A stretch of 64,000 nt of DNA, taken from assembly GCA_026398415.1 (NCBI GenBank), contig JAPLSY010000020.1:62001-126000 (forward strand), given 5' to 3'. Every line of letters starts with the position of its first letter. The first letter of the stretch is position 1. Under the pieces are notes generated by a model, which was not told the DNA's origin, ran no database searches, and saw nothing but the letters and a program-made list of their open reading frames with translations. This DNA is from Kiritimatiellota bacterium. Lineage in GTDB: Bacteria > Verrucomicrobiota > Kiritimatiellia > JAAZAB01. A program made the position numbers and the translations under genes. Below are positions 55,347-63,600 of this stretch, piece after piece.

Positions 55347-56581
55347 GCCGATGCCTGCTTCCATGCCTCAATCATGATCTGCACGTTCTGCCACGGCGTG
55401 TCGGGAAACAACGCATCCACCGGGGAAAGAATGAACCCGTCGCCGCGCCCATAAACGGACAGCGCCGCATGTACCGCCGCGCGAATTTCCTGCGGCGATC
55501 CCTGGCTCAGAGTAATACTGCTGTTGATTCCGCCGGCGACCGCCATCCGGCCGCCAAAACGCTGTTTGGCCTGCGCCAAGTCCACGTGATCCTGAACCGG
55601 ATCCAGATAATATAACAAGTCCACCCCGGCTTCCATCAGATCCGGCCCAAGCGTCATGACGCCGGTGGTCATGACATAAGCGAACAATTTGCCCCGCGCA
55701 TGCGCCATGGCGGCCAGTTCGGTGATTTGCGGCTTGAGATATTGCTTGAAAATTGACGGCGACCAGAAGTCGGTTGAGCTGTACCAGCCCCGTTGGCAAA
55801 CCATGTCGGCGCCGTTTTCCAGGGCCAGGGTCGTCCGGGCCTTGTCCGTTTCGTGAATCGTGCGCATCAGGGCCTGAAAAGCCTCGGGGTGTTCCATGCA
55901 AAGCATCACGGCCCCCTCGGCGCCGGTAAACCAGACGGCGGCGTCCATGCCGAACGCGCTCCACGCCTGCACCAGGACGCCCCGCTTTTCCGCAAAGCTC
56001 CGGACTTGGGCCATGCGCTGTTGAACCCATACGCGCTGCGAAGCATCCGGCGGCCGATAAACCCACTGGATTTTTGCCACATCCTCCGGGCCGGAAACCA
56101 GATGATGCACGGCGCGGGGTATGTTGAAATCCTCGATCAGGGGGACATCCGGGGGCTGGACAACCCAGCCCGCGCCGGGATCTTCGCCCGTCCGGCGCAC
56201 GGAGTGACGCAGCACCCCTGCCGGAGTCTGGTATTCGCGCGTCATGACGGGGTACTGCGCATCTTCCCGGCCGGCGGGACTTTCCGAGTCCCGCCAGGTA
56301 ACTTCCGGCGGCAGGCTCCAGGGGATGCTGACGTCGAGCACATCGTCCACACCCAGCGCGAGCCAGGCATCCACCCGCTTGAAATCACAGGTGATATCCC
56401 ATGTCTGCGGCAAGCGATGCAGATGCTCCAACCGTCCGCTGTACCAATATTTTACCGGCTTTCCGGATTTATCCCACCGCCATTGCGGGGCCGGCTCAAA
56501 ACCGAACACCCAGGAATACAACGGTGTATGATCCGGCGTTTCATGCCGGATCGCGGCCAACAGTCTTTCCCGTGAGGTCAT
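55343..56581 (-). CDS. UroD-family protein (methyltransferase-like)
   Basis: 412 residues from the ATG at 56581, with AGGGAA upstream; the open frame upstream of it has no family character. Landmarks: MTSRERLLAAIRHETPDHTP, VLVQAWSAFGMDAAVWFTGA, GKLFAYVMTTGVMTLGPDL and GRMAVAGGINSSITLSQGSP. The position of the MtaA zinc motif reads AYVMTTG, with no histidine or cysteine. The stop overlaps the GH42 ATG by 4 bp, so the two are coupled. It is one of three divergent family members in the cluster; role unknown. Confidence 0.8.
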   Translation of the reverse strand: MTSRERLLAAIRHETPDHTPLYSWVFGFEPAPQWRWDKSGKPVKYWYSGRLEHLHRLPQTWDITCDFKRVDAWLALGVDDVLDVSIPWSLPPEVTWRDSESPAGREDAQYPVMTREYQTPAGVLRHSVRRTGEDPGAGWVVQPPDVPLIEDFNIPRAVHHLVSGPEDVAKIQWVYRPPDASQRVWVQQRMAQVRSFAEKRGVLVQAWSAFGMDAAVWFTGAEGAVMLCMEHPEAFQALMRTIHETDKARTTLALENGADMVCQRGWYSSTDFWSPSIFKQYLKPQITELAAMAHARGKLFAYVMTTGVMTLGPDLMEAGVDLLYYLDPVQDHVDLAQAKQRFGGRMAVAGGINSSITLSQGSPQEIRAAVHAALSVYGRGDGFILSPVDALFPDTPWQNVQIMIEAWKQASA

Positions 56582-56645
56582 CAGTAATTCCCTTTCTATT
56601 TTGTTTCGTTTGTTCTGTTTTGGGCATGTGCAATGGGTGCTATTT

Positions 56646-58211
56646 TCAGCCTGCGCCCTTGTGTTCCCGCGCCAATTGAAACGTGAATAGTTTTGACGCG
56701 TGCATGAAAAACTCAAGCCGAATCGGTTTCCCCGCCGTCTGTCCAAGATTGCTCTGGCCGCGCCAGGTCATTGAGTGGCAAAGCGGGTTGAGATCCACGC
56801 GATCGCAGTCAGCCTGCGTGAATCCTTTGATGGGGTTCCCGCCTTCATCGAGAATCTGTGCCGACGTCTCCCACAGTCCGCCGCAGTCAATATTCAAATC
56901 GAGGGTCTTGCCCTGATGCACCAGGGGCGGCGTGACGAAGCGCCCGCCCTTGGAACCGGCCGAGGCGGATATGAAACGATCCTTTGACTGAATGAGCCGG
57001 AAAATCGATCCCACCTGCCGATCGACGCCCGGATCGAAGATGCCATGCGTCGTCCGAAGGCCGTTGTAATACTGATAGATTTCATGATCGCGCTCGATCC
57101 AACCCGGTACCACCATTATCAAACCTCCATCCGGACTGCCGAAAGGTCCGTTGGCAACATAGGGCCGCCGGTCCGGACGGGTCCATTGGCGTCCATTCCG
57201 GCTGACCGCAAGCTGGGTCTCGAATGTCCCGTCATTGCCCTGGGCAAAATAGCGGTGGTTTTCCCGTCCAATGCGATCAAGTCCGGCCGGCGGATATTTA
57301 CGAAAAATGCCGGGGAATCCCAGGTAAACCCCGGGGCGATAGATATTGGCGCTCAGGTGATTGATATCCAGTCCCGGCAACTTGGGATCATTTTCATCAA
57401 CATCCATGACTTTTTCCAGCTCATCCGCTATATAGGTGGTTCCGGTATTATCCGGTTGGCGCGGGATGTGTTGATAAGGCCAGGGCGCCTCGTCAAGACT
57501 GTCGAATTCGCAGCGTGCCGTTGTCCGGCGTCCCGGGAAACCGCGCAGGAACGCCACGTATTTGCCCAAGACAGGATCATAAATGACCTGGTTGTTGGTA
57601 TCCGCGCTGAAAGGAAGCACCGGCTTGGGCTTCATGGTCCAGCGGAGCCCGTCCGGGGAGACACTGATATAAAGCTGTCCTTGGTATTCCGAGATGGCCA
57701 TGAACTTTTCTTCGGGAGGTCCAAGCGGATTGATGGCGGGCACACCCATGGCGCCGGTGCATTCGAAGATATTGTTCCTTGTATTCCCCTCGTATTCTAC
57801 CAAGCCAAGATCCGGCCGTTCCCAATGGATCCCATCCGTGGAGACGGCGAAACATTTGTGGAACAGGTTCTTGGACATCCCGTCAATCTCAAGCAATGGC
57901 CATCCGCACTTCACGCAGACGACTTTGTTGCCGCTATTTTCCAGCCGGCAACGGGGGCAAGGCACCATTCCTTGTTTCCCCTGGTAATGCGCGATGGCCG
58001 AATACCACATTTTATATAACCCATTGTCCTCCAACACAACGTCGGATGTAATCCGGAAGGCTTCCCAGGGGCGTTCCGGGGTCAATACCCTGCCGGCCTT
58101 GGTCGCGGGATTGACCTCGAGCACGATCCCCTCGCTTTCGGCGATGAAGCGGTCATCCAGAAAAAACTGGGGATCATTGTTCAGTTCGATAGGTTTCATT
58201 TTCTGATTCAT
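56646..58211 (-). CDS. Beta-propeller glycosidase-like protein with an inserted zinc ribbon
   Basis: 521 residues, no signal peptide. Propeller blades are visible: PQFFLDDRFIAESEGI, HKCFAVSTDGIHWERPDL, GQLYISVSPDGLRWTMKP and TQLAVSRNGRQWTRPD. Between the first blades, residues 85-102 carry CPRC...CVKC (C85, C88, C99, C102), an arrangement like a zinc ribbon. This is unexpected in such a fold. The last 80 residues are beta-rich (RLEFFMHASKLFTFQLARE). AAGGA lies directly at the ATG; an ATG four codons later has better spacing. Substrate unknown. Confidence 0.75.
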   Translation of the reverse strand: MNQKMKPIELNNDPQFFLDDRFIAESEGIVLEVNPATKAGRVLTPERPWEAFRITSDVVLEDNGLYKMWYSAIAHYQGKQGMVPCPRCRLENSGNKVVCVKCGWPLLEIDGMSKNLFHKCFAVSTDGIHWERPDLGLVEYEGNTRNNIFECTGAMGVPAINPLGPPEEKFMAISEYQGQLYISVSPDGLRWTMKPKPVLPFSADTNNQVIYDPVLGKYVAFLRGFPGRRTTARCEFDSLDEAPWPYQHIPRQPDNTGTTYIADELEKVMDVDENDPKLPGLDINHLSANIYRPGVYLGFPGIFRKYPPAGLDRIGRENHRYFAQGNDGTFETQLAVSRNGRQWTRPDRRPYVANGPFGSPDGGLIMVVPGWIERDHEIYQYYNGLRTTHGIFDPGVDRQVGSIFRLIQSKDRFISASAGSKGGRFVTPPLVHQGKTLDLNIDCGGLWETSAQILDEGGNPIKGFTQADCDRVDLNPLCHSMTWRGQSNLGQTAGKPIRLEFFMHASKLFTFQLAREHKGAG

Positions 58212-58235
58212 TCCTTGCCGATTGCATCAATCTGA

Positions 58236-59963
58236 TCATCCAGTTTTTATCTCAACCTTGCTTCCTGGCGGAAGGGTCTCGGCTAAGGTTATCACGGTCT
58301 GGGCCGAAGCCAATGTACGTTCAACCCCAACGGATACCGAGGTTTCGGTGAGGCATCCTCCATTGATTGCAACCCGGACCGGCCCCCCGTGGCATTTCGG
58401 GAGCACCCGGCATCCCGGGAGGACCCAGGTTGGGTGAATGACCGCGTGTTCCGGATCAACTTCCAGCACGATATTTTTGGTGACACGTTTAACGATATAC
58501 GCGCGCTGTTGTGAGTTATAAACAGTGCCTTTGATGAGAGCCGGCGCCGTCCAGGCCCGCACCCTGGCGCGAAGCTCAGCGTCGTTTTCAGGCGCCATGC
58601 CGCAGAACCAGGACCAGGTTACCGCGCCGTCATCGCGCACCTCGACCGGATCGTTATGCGCGTATCCCAGGAACGTGTGCGTGGGTCGGTCCAGATACTG
58701 GGACCGATCGCTGAGCGGCGTCGTGCCAAATCCGCGGGTCACCGGCCAGTGAATATAGTCGCCAAAGTTCGCCGGGATATCGCGCACCGGGTCCCAGGAA
58801 TCGTCCTCCACGCGCGCGCCGGCCATATAACGCACCGCGGCCGTATTTGGCGCCAGGGAGAACTTCAACCCCGCGGCAGGCGATGCCACGAACACGCCTG
58901 GACGATGGCGATAATTTATCCGGAAAATGTGCTCCGCCAGCGCCGGGACCGGCCGGGTGGAAGGCTGTGGCCAGCGATAGGTGCGCGCGAAACGACGGCC
59001 ATCCAGGATCGTGAGTGCGTCCAGCGGCATATTGTCGTCCGAGGTGGCGCCCGGCGCATTCACGGTGATGAATTCCATGTCGTTAAATGCCCGTTTTCCC
59101 GCCTGCCCGCTGATCATCGGGCAGGGAATGCGCCGGTCGGTGCGGGGGCAAACGATCCAGGCCGTTTCGTCGTTGGGATCGAGATGGACCGTGACATTCC
59201 GAACCGCCGTTCCGTCCGGGTAGACGTAAAGCATTTCATCCGCCCACTGGTTGCGGCAAATGGTATAGGCGGTGTCGTTCAACGCGTAGCGCCAGTGGAT
59301 GACGACCCGGGCGTCGCTGGAATGGATCACCCGCGCATGACTGTAGCGGCACTCGCGGTCGCTCATCATCTCGCAGCAGTCGCGGAAGCGACCGGGCTCC
59401 AGCGTCTCGGCGAAGAAATTGCTGGTCATGATGTTGTTCAACGCCCAGGACGGGGTATAGGCCATCCCCCGCCAGAGCACCAGCTTGTAGGGGGCATTGA
59501 AGTCAACGACAATATCGGCGGCTTCACCGGTCTTCCACAGGCTGGCCCAGGGCGCGGTGACGAATTTGCCGCCCCACCGGCTTTTGCCGGTGATGACGGG
59601 CAAATCATACTCCAGCGATCCGTAGCGTGCGCCAAACCGGCGGCACACGCGGGAAGCATCCACCAGGATCAGTTTGACGTCTTTTTCCACGAGCGGATTT
59701 GTCCCGGAAGCGACACGCAGGCGGGCCGGGTGGATTCCGGGGCCGCACCCGAGCGCCGCCACCGGCCCGGACGTGCGGCGCTTGCCGACCCGCAATTCGA
59801 AACGCGCATTTTCCGGCGCGATCCGGAATTCATCATTTACCGTGGCAATCAAGGTATCGGCCTGCACCAGGCCGAAGCCGGCTTCAACCGGACTCACGCC
59901 GCTGGCGGCGGCGATATGGTAAGGGCGGACCGGGTATTTATTCCGCGGTGATTGACGCGTCAT
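58236..59963 (-). CDS. Large protein of unknown function
   Basis: 575 residues from the ATG at 59963, chosen because GGGAGC lies about nine bases upstream; an earlier ATG at 60020 has no ribosome site. No signal peptide or membrane segment. The sequence is beta-rich with many tryptophans and aromatic strand ends (GGKFVTAPWASLWKTGEA, SWALNNIMTSNFFAETL, GDYIHWPVTRGFGTTPLSD, AVTWSWFCGMAPENDAELR). It resembles a large beta-sandwich enzyme or lyase but I cannot assign a family. It is the most upstream gene of the minus-strand glycan cluster. Confidence 0.55.
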   Translation of the reverse strand: MTRQSPRNKYPVRPYHIAAASGVSPVEAGFGLVQADTLIATVNDEFRIAPENARFELRVGKRRTSGPVAALGCGPGIHPARLRVASGTNPLVEKDVKLILVDASRVCRRFGARYGSLEYDLPVITGKSRWGGKFVTAPWASLWKTGEAADIVVDFNAPYKLVLWRGMAYTPSWALNNIMTSNFFAETLEPGRFRDCCEMMSDRECRYSHARVIHSSDARVVIHWRYALNDTAYTICRNQWADEMLYVYPDGTAVRNVTVHLDPNDETAWIVCPRTDRRIPCPMISGQAGKRAFNDMEFITVNAPGATSDDNMPLDALTILDGRRFARTYRWPQPSTRPVPALAEHIFRINYRHRPGVFVASPAAGLKFSLAPNTAAVRYMAGARVEDDSWDPVRDIPANFGDYIHWPVTRGFGTTPLSDRSQYLDRPTHTFLGYAHNDPVEVRDDGAVTWSWFCGMAPENDAELRARVRAWTAPALIKGTVYNSQQRAYIVKRVTKNIVLEVDPEHAVIHPTWVLPGCRVLPKCHGGPVRVAINGGCLTETSVSVGVERTLASAQTVITLAETLPPGSKVEIKTG

Positions 59964-60381
59964 GCTATTTTGCTCCCGGCAAATTGCCGGCTTTGGCTTT
60001 ACCAAGTTTTCCATCCGCATGATTACAAAACACGAGGAAACACTTGTTCTCTATAATGCACATTCATGTAATAACAGCAAGTAAAAAGTGGATTGGCCAC
60101 GGAAGCGGCGCTTGGCATTCCGGCGGCCAACGGATATCAGCGAATATCTTGTGTTTGCTTGCGGCATTTTTGTATTTGGACCAGCCCGCTTATCATCCCG
60201 TCCTGTGTATACAGCAACAATATACTTTAGGCCATCTTCGGCCGGTTGGCAAGGCAGACATGCCGCACATTAAAGGCTTGATGGCACTGTCGGAAATTAT
60301 ACTATGTTGGCTAATGAGACTGAATGGCCCGCGATGGTCGCAGGGCGTAGGTCATGTGGAAAATTTCGGATCATCATAGGC
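59964..60381. other. 418-bp gap between divergent genes
   Basis: Lies between the divergently read unknown gene and the deacetylase gene, so both promoters must be here. Apart from the palindrome at 59976-59990 nothing recognisable was found; the plus-strand open frame at 60044-60379 has no family resemblance. Confidence 0.6.
59976..59990. promoter_or_regulatory. CCGGCAA-N-TTGCCGG palindrome next to the ribosome site
   Basis: 7-bp arms around one base, immediately upstream of the GGGAGC ribosome site of the 59963 gene. It could be an operator at the head of the glycan cluster, since no regulator binding site is otherwise apparent there. Confidence 0.4.
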
Positions 60382-61557
60382 ATGATGACAGCAAACGTAA
60401 CACGCGGCACGGCCGGGTGTTGGTGGCGCACCTACTGGTCGCAGGTGGCAATCGGGGTGCTGGCCCTCGGGCCCCTGGTGGTCTTGCAAGCCTGCCGTCC
60501 GGTGACGCCGGCCGTGGCGCCCCTGCGTTTTGATCCCAGCGAGACAATCCGTGAGGTCCCCGTGGCCGAGAAGGCCGTGGCGCTGACCTTCGATGACGGC
60601 CCCAATGAGCCGTTCACGAGCCAGATTTTGGAAGCACTCGAAGAGGTGGGTGCCAAGGCCACTTTTTTTCTGATCGGCACCAACGTGGTTTACGATCCGG
60701 AGTCCGCTCGCAGGATCGTCAAGGCCGGTCATACTGTCGGGATACACTCCTTCGATCACCCCCACTTAAATACACTCTCTGCGGAGGCCGTGGCCAGGGA
60801 GGTGCACATGGGGTTCGATGCCATCTATGCGGGTACCGGCGTTCGCCCCGCCCTTTTTCGAGCGCCGTACGGCAAGATTGGTCCGGGCCTGGCGGATGTC
60901 TGCCGGGAAATGAATTGCCTGATCATCGGTTGGTCCGCTCACGGCAACGACTGGACGGAATCCATGACCAGCGAGGAGATTGCGGAACAGATCATGGCAA
61001 AAGTCTATCCCGGCGCGATTCTTCTCCTGCATGACGGCAATGAAACGATCCACGGAGGGAATCGGAAGCAGACCGCCGGCGCCGTCCGGATCATTGGCCA
61101 GCGCTTGAAGGAACAAGGCTACCGGATGGTTACCGTCCCGGAACTGCTGGCCATGTACCGTCCCACCCAGTTTGCCAACGGCGTGCAGATTCGGGGGGTA
61201 ACGTGGATGCCCGTGTCGGTCCGGGCCGGCGAGACCGTGAACCTGCGCTACTACCTGCATTATCCCGCGGGGTTCCTGCCGGAAACCACTGCGGTGTTCG
61301 TGCATTTCAAGGCGCGACGGGGTCGCCCTGCTTTCCAGGACGATTTTGTGTTGAAACCGGGCATGCTGGTCCGGAAAAGTACGGTTCGCGTGCCGAAGGA
61401 TGTCCCGGCCGGGCAATATGATATCTCCGTTGGGCTGTATCCGGTCGGCAGGATCATTTTCCGTGATCGGATTCCCGTTGCGTGCACAGCCCTGAAAACC
61501 GACGGTAATGCCGTTATTCTATCCCCGCCGTTGGAAGTCCGGGCCGCGACGCCCTGA
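60382..61557 (+). CDS. Polysaccharide deacetylase (NodB/CE4 domain), probable lipoprotein
   Basis: 391 residues from the ATG at 60382. A hydrophobic N-terminus ends in LVVLQAC (C38), a fair lipoprotein signal. The CE4 domain has TFDDGP (D71, D72), HSFDH (H122, H126) for the metal, RAPYG, and LLLHDGN near the end. It removes N- or O-acetyl groups from polysaccharides such as peptidoglycan or chitin. A further 110-residue beta domain (VTWMPVSVRAGETVNLRYYL onward) is unusual and may bind sugar. It is read divergently from the glycan cluster. The start is uncertain because no strong ribosome site is seen. Confidence 0.85.
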   Translation: MMTANVTRGTAGCWWRTYWSQVAIGVLALGPLVVLQACRPVTPAVAPLRFDPSETIREVPVAEKAVALTFDDGPNEPFTSQILEALEEVGAKATFFLIGTNVVYDPESARRIVKAGHTVGIHSFDHPHLNTLSAEAVAREVHMGFDAIYAGTGVRPALFRAPYGKIGPGLADVCREMNCLIIGWSAHGNDWTESMTSEEIAEQIMAKVYPGAILLLHDGNETIHGGNRKQTAGAVRIIGQRLKEQGYRMVTVPELLAMYRPTQFANGVQIRGVTWMPVSVRAGETVNLRYYLHYPAGFLPETTAVFVHFKARRGRPAFQDDFVLKPGMLVRKSTVRVPKDVPAGQYDISVGLYPVGRIIFRDRIPVACTALKTDGNAVILSPPLEVRAATP

Positions 61558-61646
61558 CCCCTGGGCCTGTCCTGCGTCTTATCCGCCATAGCCCTGAACG
61601 CAGTCGAATGGGCGTCGGTGGAAGCTTCTGAGCGAATGAGGGCTTG

Positions 61647-61698
61647 CCCTGCGTAGTCCCGATCACGCCACCCAGACAGGTATCGGGACGAAGCAGGG
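61647..61698. repeat. Long hairpin downstream of the deacetylase gene
   Basis: CCCTGC-GTA-GTCCCGAT (61647-61663) pairs with ATCGGGAC-GAA-GCAGGG (61682-61698), giving 6- and 8-bp stems with an internal loop. No T-tract follows. It directly adjoins the tRNA-derived repeat. Confidence 0.5.
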
Positions 61699-61794
61699 TG
61701 GCGAGACTCGGAATCCCTGGCCGACCCGAGCGTCGGCTCCCTGGCCGGGCTCGGGCTAGGCGGGCAGGCGAACCGAGGACACGCGGATTTTCAG
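61696..61794 (-). repeat. Second copy of tRNA-Phe 3' half, interrupted by 55 bp
   Basis: The two parts (61696-61714 and 61770-61794) match 62036-62054 and 62056-62080 exactly; between them lies a GC-rich 55-bp insertion with repeated CCCTGGCCG words in the place of the T-loop. The copy forms the other end of a small element that contains the GIY-YIG gene, whose stop codon lies inside it. Confidence 0.8.
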
Positions 61795-62030
61795 GAAAGC
61801 AAAAACTTTAGTTCTTTGCCGCCTTCAAGCGATTTGCAATAACGCTCACGAGCAATTGCTTCTTCACGGGTTGCAAAGGATTCGCGGTATATTAATTGCC
61901 AAGGAATGCCATTCTTTGTGGATCGCGTCTTTCCAGCGTTGTGTTGTTTAAGACGCGCATCAATGTCCTGCGTATGACCTTTGTATAAAAGACCCGTTCT
62001 TTGACTTTTTAAAATATAGAAATAGAACAT
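61791..62030 (-). CDS. Small GIY-YIG nuclease-like protein
   Basis: 79 residues from the ATG at 62030. The GIY-YIG motif appears as FYFYILKSQ...LLYKGHT, with R26 (DIDARLKQHN) and further YRESFATREEAIARERYCK, like UPF0213/YhbQ family proteins. These are small, single-domain, presumed nucleases. The longer open frame to 62087 reads backwards through the tRNA repeat and is unlikely to be translated as such. Upstream there is no Shine-Dalgarno sequence. The gene is enclosed by two copies of the tRNA-Phe 3' half, which suggests a link with integration or tRNA sites. Confidence 0.8.
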   Translation of the reverse strand: MFYFYILKSQRTGLLYKGHTQDIDARLKQHNAGKTRSTKNGIPWQLIYRESFATREEAIARERYCKSLEGGKELKFLLS

Positions 62031-62035
62031 AAGGA

Positions 62036-62085
62036 GGGTGGCGAGACTCGGAATTGAACCGAGGACACGCGGATTTTCAGTCCGC
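62036..62085 (-). tRNA. 3' half of tRNA-Phe (GAA), likely att site, not a full tRNA
   Basis: On the minus strand the segment folds as an anticodon arm GCGGA-CTGAAAA-TCCGC (anticodon GAA), then GTGTC, T-arm CTCGG-TTCAATT-CCGAG and the acceptor 3' strand ending near CTCGCCACC. No matching D-arm or 5' acceptor strand follows to the right (62086-62130). This is what an integration into the 3' part of a tRNA leaves at one end. The intact tRNA should be at the other end of the island, beyond the window. Confidence 0.75.
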
Positions 62086-62136
62086 AATCAACCCTTTGTT
62101 TATGGCTATTAAATGAGGACTGCTACCTTTATGTAG

Positions 62137-62165
62137 TTGACATCCTGCCCCCGAACGGCTACTTT
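62137..62165 (+). promoter_or_regulatory. Candidate promoter of the integrase gene
   Basis: TTGACA (62137-62142), a 17-base spacer and TACTTT (62160-62165) precede the integrase ATG at 62208. Just after it CTTTTAC (62162-62168) and GTAAAAG (62183-62189) form an inverted repeat that could be a control site. Confidence 0.5.
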
Positions 62166-62207
62166 TACACCAGAACAAGAACGTAAAAGCCAAGGGGGGA
62201 CAAGTCA

Positions 62208-63542
62208 ATGAGAAAACGAACTGGATACCTGATTCGCCGGGGCAAGGTCTTTTATGCGGTCTGGACTGTGACCGGCAAGAAGTTTATGCAGACAACCGGC
62301 AAGCGGGATCGGCGGGAAGCCGAGACGGAGCTTCGCCGGATCATGGAGCCTTTCGTTGCCGGGGATGAAGTCGCAACCCTTCAAAATATCGCAGCCCGGA
62401 TCGAAGGCCGCACGGCGGAAATGACCCGATTTGAAGACGAACACAATCCGCCCCTGTCGTTTGACAGGGCATGGGACGCCTATCTTGCCGCTACTGGCCG
62501 CCCGGATTCGGGAGAGCATACGCTGAGTGACTATGAAGGCTACTTCGACGCCTTTGCCGCGTGGATGAAGAAAAACCATTCGGATGCCTTGGCGCTGCGG
62601 GCTGTGACGCCCGCAACCGCTGGCGAGTATGCCGCACACTTGACCGCCGACCGGGGACTGTCCGGCAATTCGTTCAACAAGCACGTCCGTTTCATGGAAC
62701 TGCTTTTCCGCGTCTTGAAGGAATCTGCTCGCCTGACTGTGAATCCGTGGGAAGGGATACAACGCAAACGGGCGATAATGGAATCCCGCCGCGAACTGAC
62801 AACGGATGAACTCAAAACCGTTTGCGCCGCCGCGACCGGGGAAATGCGTCTGCTGTTTGCCATAGGAATCTATACTGGCCTGCGGCTGGGGGATTGTGCA
62901 ACGCTTCGCTGGGGGGAAGTGGACTTACGCCGTGGACTGATTCGCCGGATTCCGGGCAAGGTTGCCCGCCGCAATCCGCGCCCGGTTATTATTCCGGTTC
63001 ATCCTGTCCTAAATGCCATACTGAACGAAATACCGCTCGGAGAACGGGGCCAGTATGTTTTACCCGAAACCGCCGTGCTGTATTTGCGGGACACGTCCGC
63101 AACGTCGAAGCGAATCCATGACCTTTTCGAGGCTTGTTGCGTGAAGACCCATCGGCCAGGGACAGGAAAAATTAGGACTACGAATGATAAGGGGAAAGTA
63201 GAAATTGTCGATTCGGGGAAACGCGCTGTTGTTGAGGTTGGATTTCATAGCCTGCGCCATACCTTCGTTTCCATGTGCCGGGAAGCCAATGCGCCTCTGT
63301 CCGTAGTGGAAGCCATTGTCGGGCATAGCAACCCGGCCATGACGCGGCACTATACGCACGTTTCAGAACTGGCCGCCGCGTCTGCGGTGAACAGTCTGCC
63401 CGCCGTCATGGGGGATATGTCTGCGCCCGTGTTGCCGCCTGCGAAGTTGATTGAAGCCGCGCCGGTTCGTGCCTTGGGCGTTAAGTTGAACGTCAAGAAC
63501 TGGCAGACTGTGAAAGAGGAATTGTTAAAGCTGGCAAATTGA
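62208..63542 (+). CDS. Tyrosine recombinase (phage/island integrase)
   Basis: 444 residues. The catalytic residues are present: R226 in TGLRLGD, K251 in GKVARRNP, H347 and R350 in HSLRH, H373 in VGHSNP and Y382 in HYTH. The N-terminal arm-binding and core-binding parts precede them (RPDSGEHTLSDYEGYFDAF). It should catalyse site-specific integration or excision. It adjoins a tRNA-Phe 3' fragment, its expected attachment site, and reads towards the island interior. Island cargo visible here is the ArsR gene and a permease. Probably functional. Confidence 0.93.
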   Translation: MRKRTGYLIRRGKVFYAVWTVTGKKFMQTTGKRDRREAETELRRIMEPFVAGDEVATLQNIAARIEGRTAEMTRFEDEHNPPLSFDRAWDAYLAATGRPDSGEHTLSDYEGYFDAFAAWMKKNHSDALALRAVTPATAGEYAAHLTADRGLSGNSFNKHVRFMELLFRVLKESARLTVNPWEGIQRKRAIMESRRELTTDELKTVCAAATGEMRLLFAIGIYTGLRLGDCATLRWGEVDLRRGLIRRIPGKVARRNPRPVIIPVHPVLNAILNEIPLGERGQYVLPETAVLYLRDTSATSKRIHDLFEACCVKTHRPGTGKIRTTNDKGKVEIVDSGKRAVVEVGFHSLRHTFVSMCREANAPLSVVEAIVGHSNPAMTRHYTHVSELAAASAVNSLPAVMGDMSAPVLPPAKLIEAAPVRALGVKLNVKNWQTVKEELLKLAN

Positions 63543-63564
63543 TAATAAATGTTTCTTTTTTTGC

Positions 63565-63593
63565 TTGACCTTATGCGGTTATACGCATATTGT
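63565..63593 (+). promoter_or_regulatory. ArsR promoter with embedded operator
   Basis: TTGACC (63565-63570) and TATTGT (63588-63593), 17 bases apart, form a promoter. Between them TATGCG-GTTATA-CGCATA (63572-63589) is a palindrome of the type ArsR/SmtB dimers bind, so repressor binding would block RNA polymerase. The start site would fall at about 63600, next to the ATG at 63601, and no Shine-Dalgarno sequence is seen. Confidence 0.6.
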
Positions 63594-63600
63594 TCTAACC

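Noticed and set aside
60044-60379. 111-residue plus-strand open frame before the deacetylase gene
   Set aside because: No ribosome site, no recognised motif and unusual composition; treated as non-coding.
62036-62085. Complete tRNA-Phe gene
   Set aside because: No D-arm or 5' acceptor strand is found to the right; only the anticodon arm to the 3' end is present.
61791-62087. GIY-YIG protein with N-terminus read through the tRNA repeat
   Set aside because: The extra residues are the reverse reading of tRNA sequence; the domain begins at the ATG at 62030.
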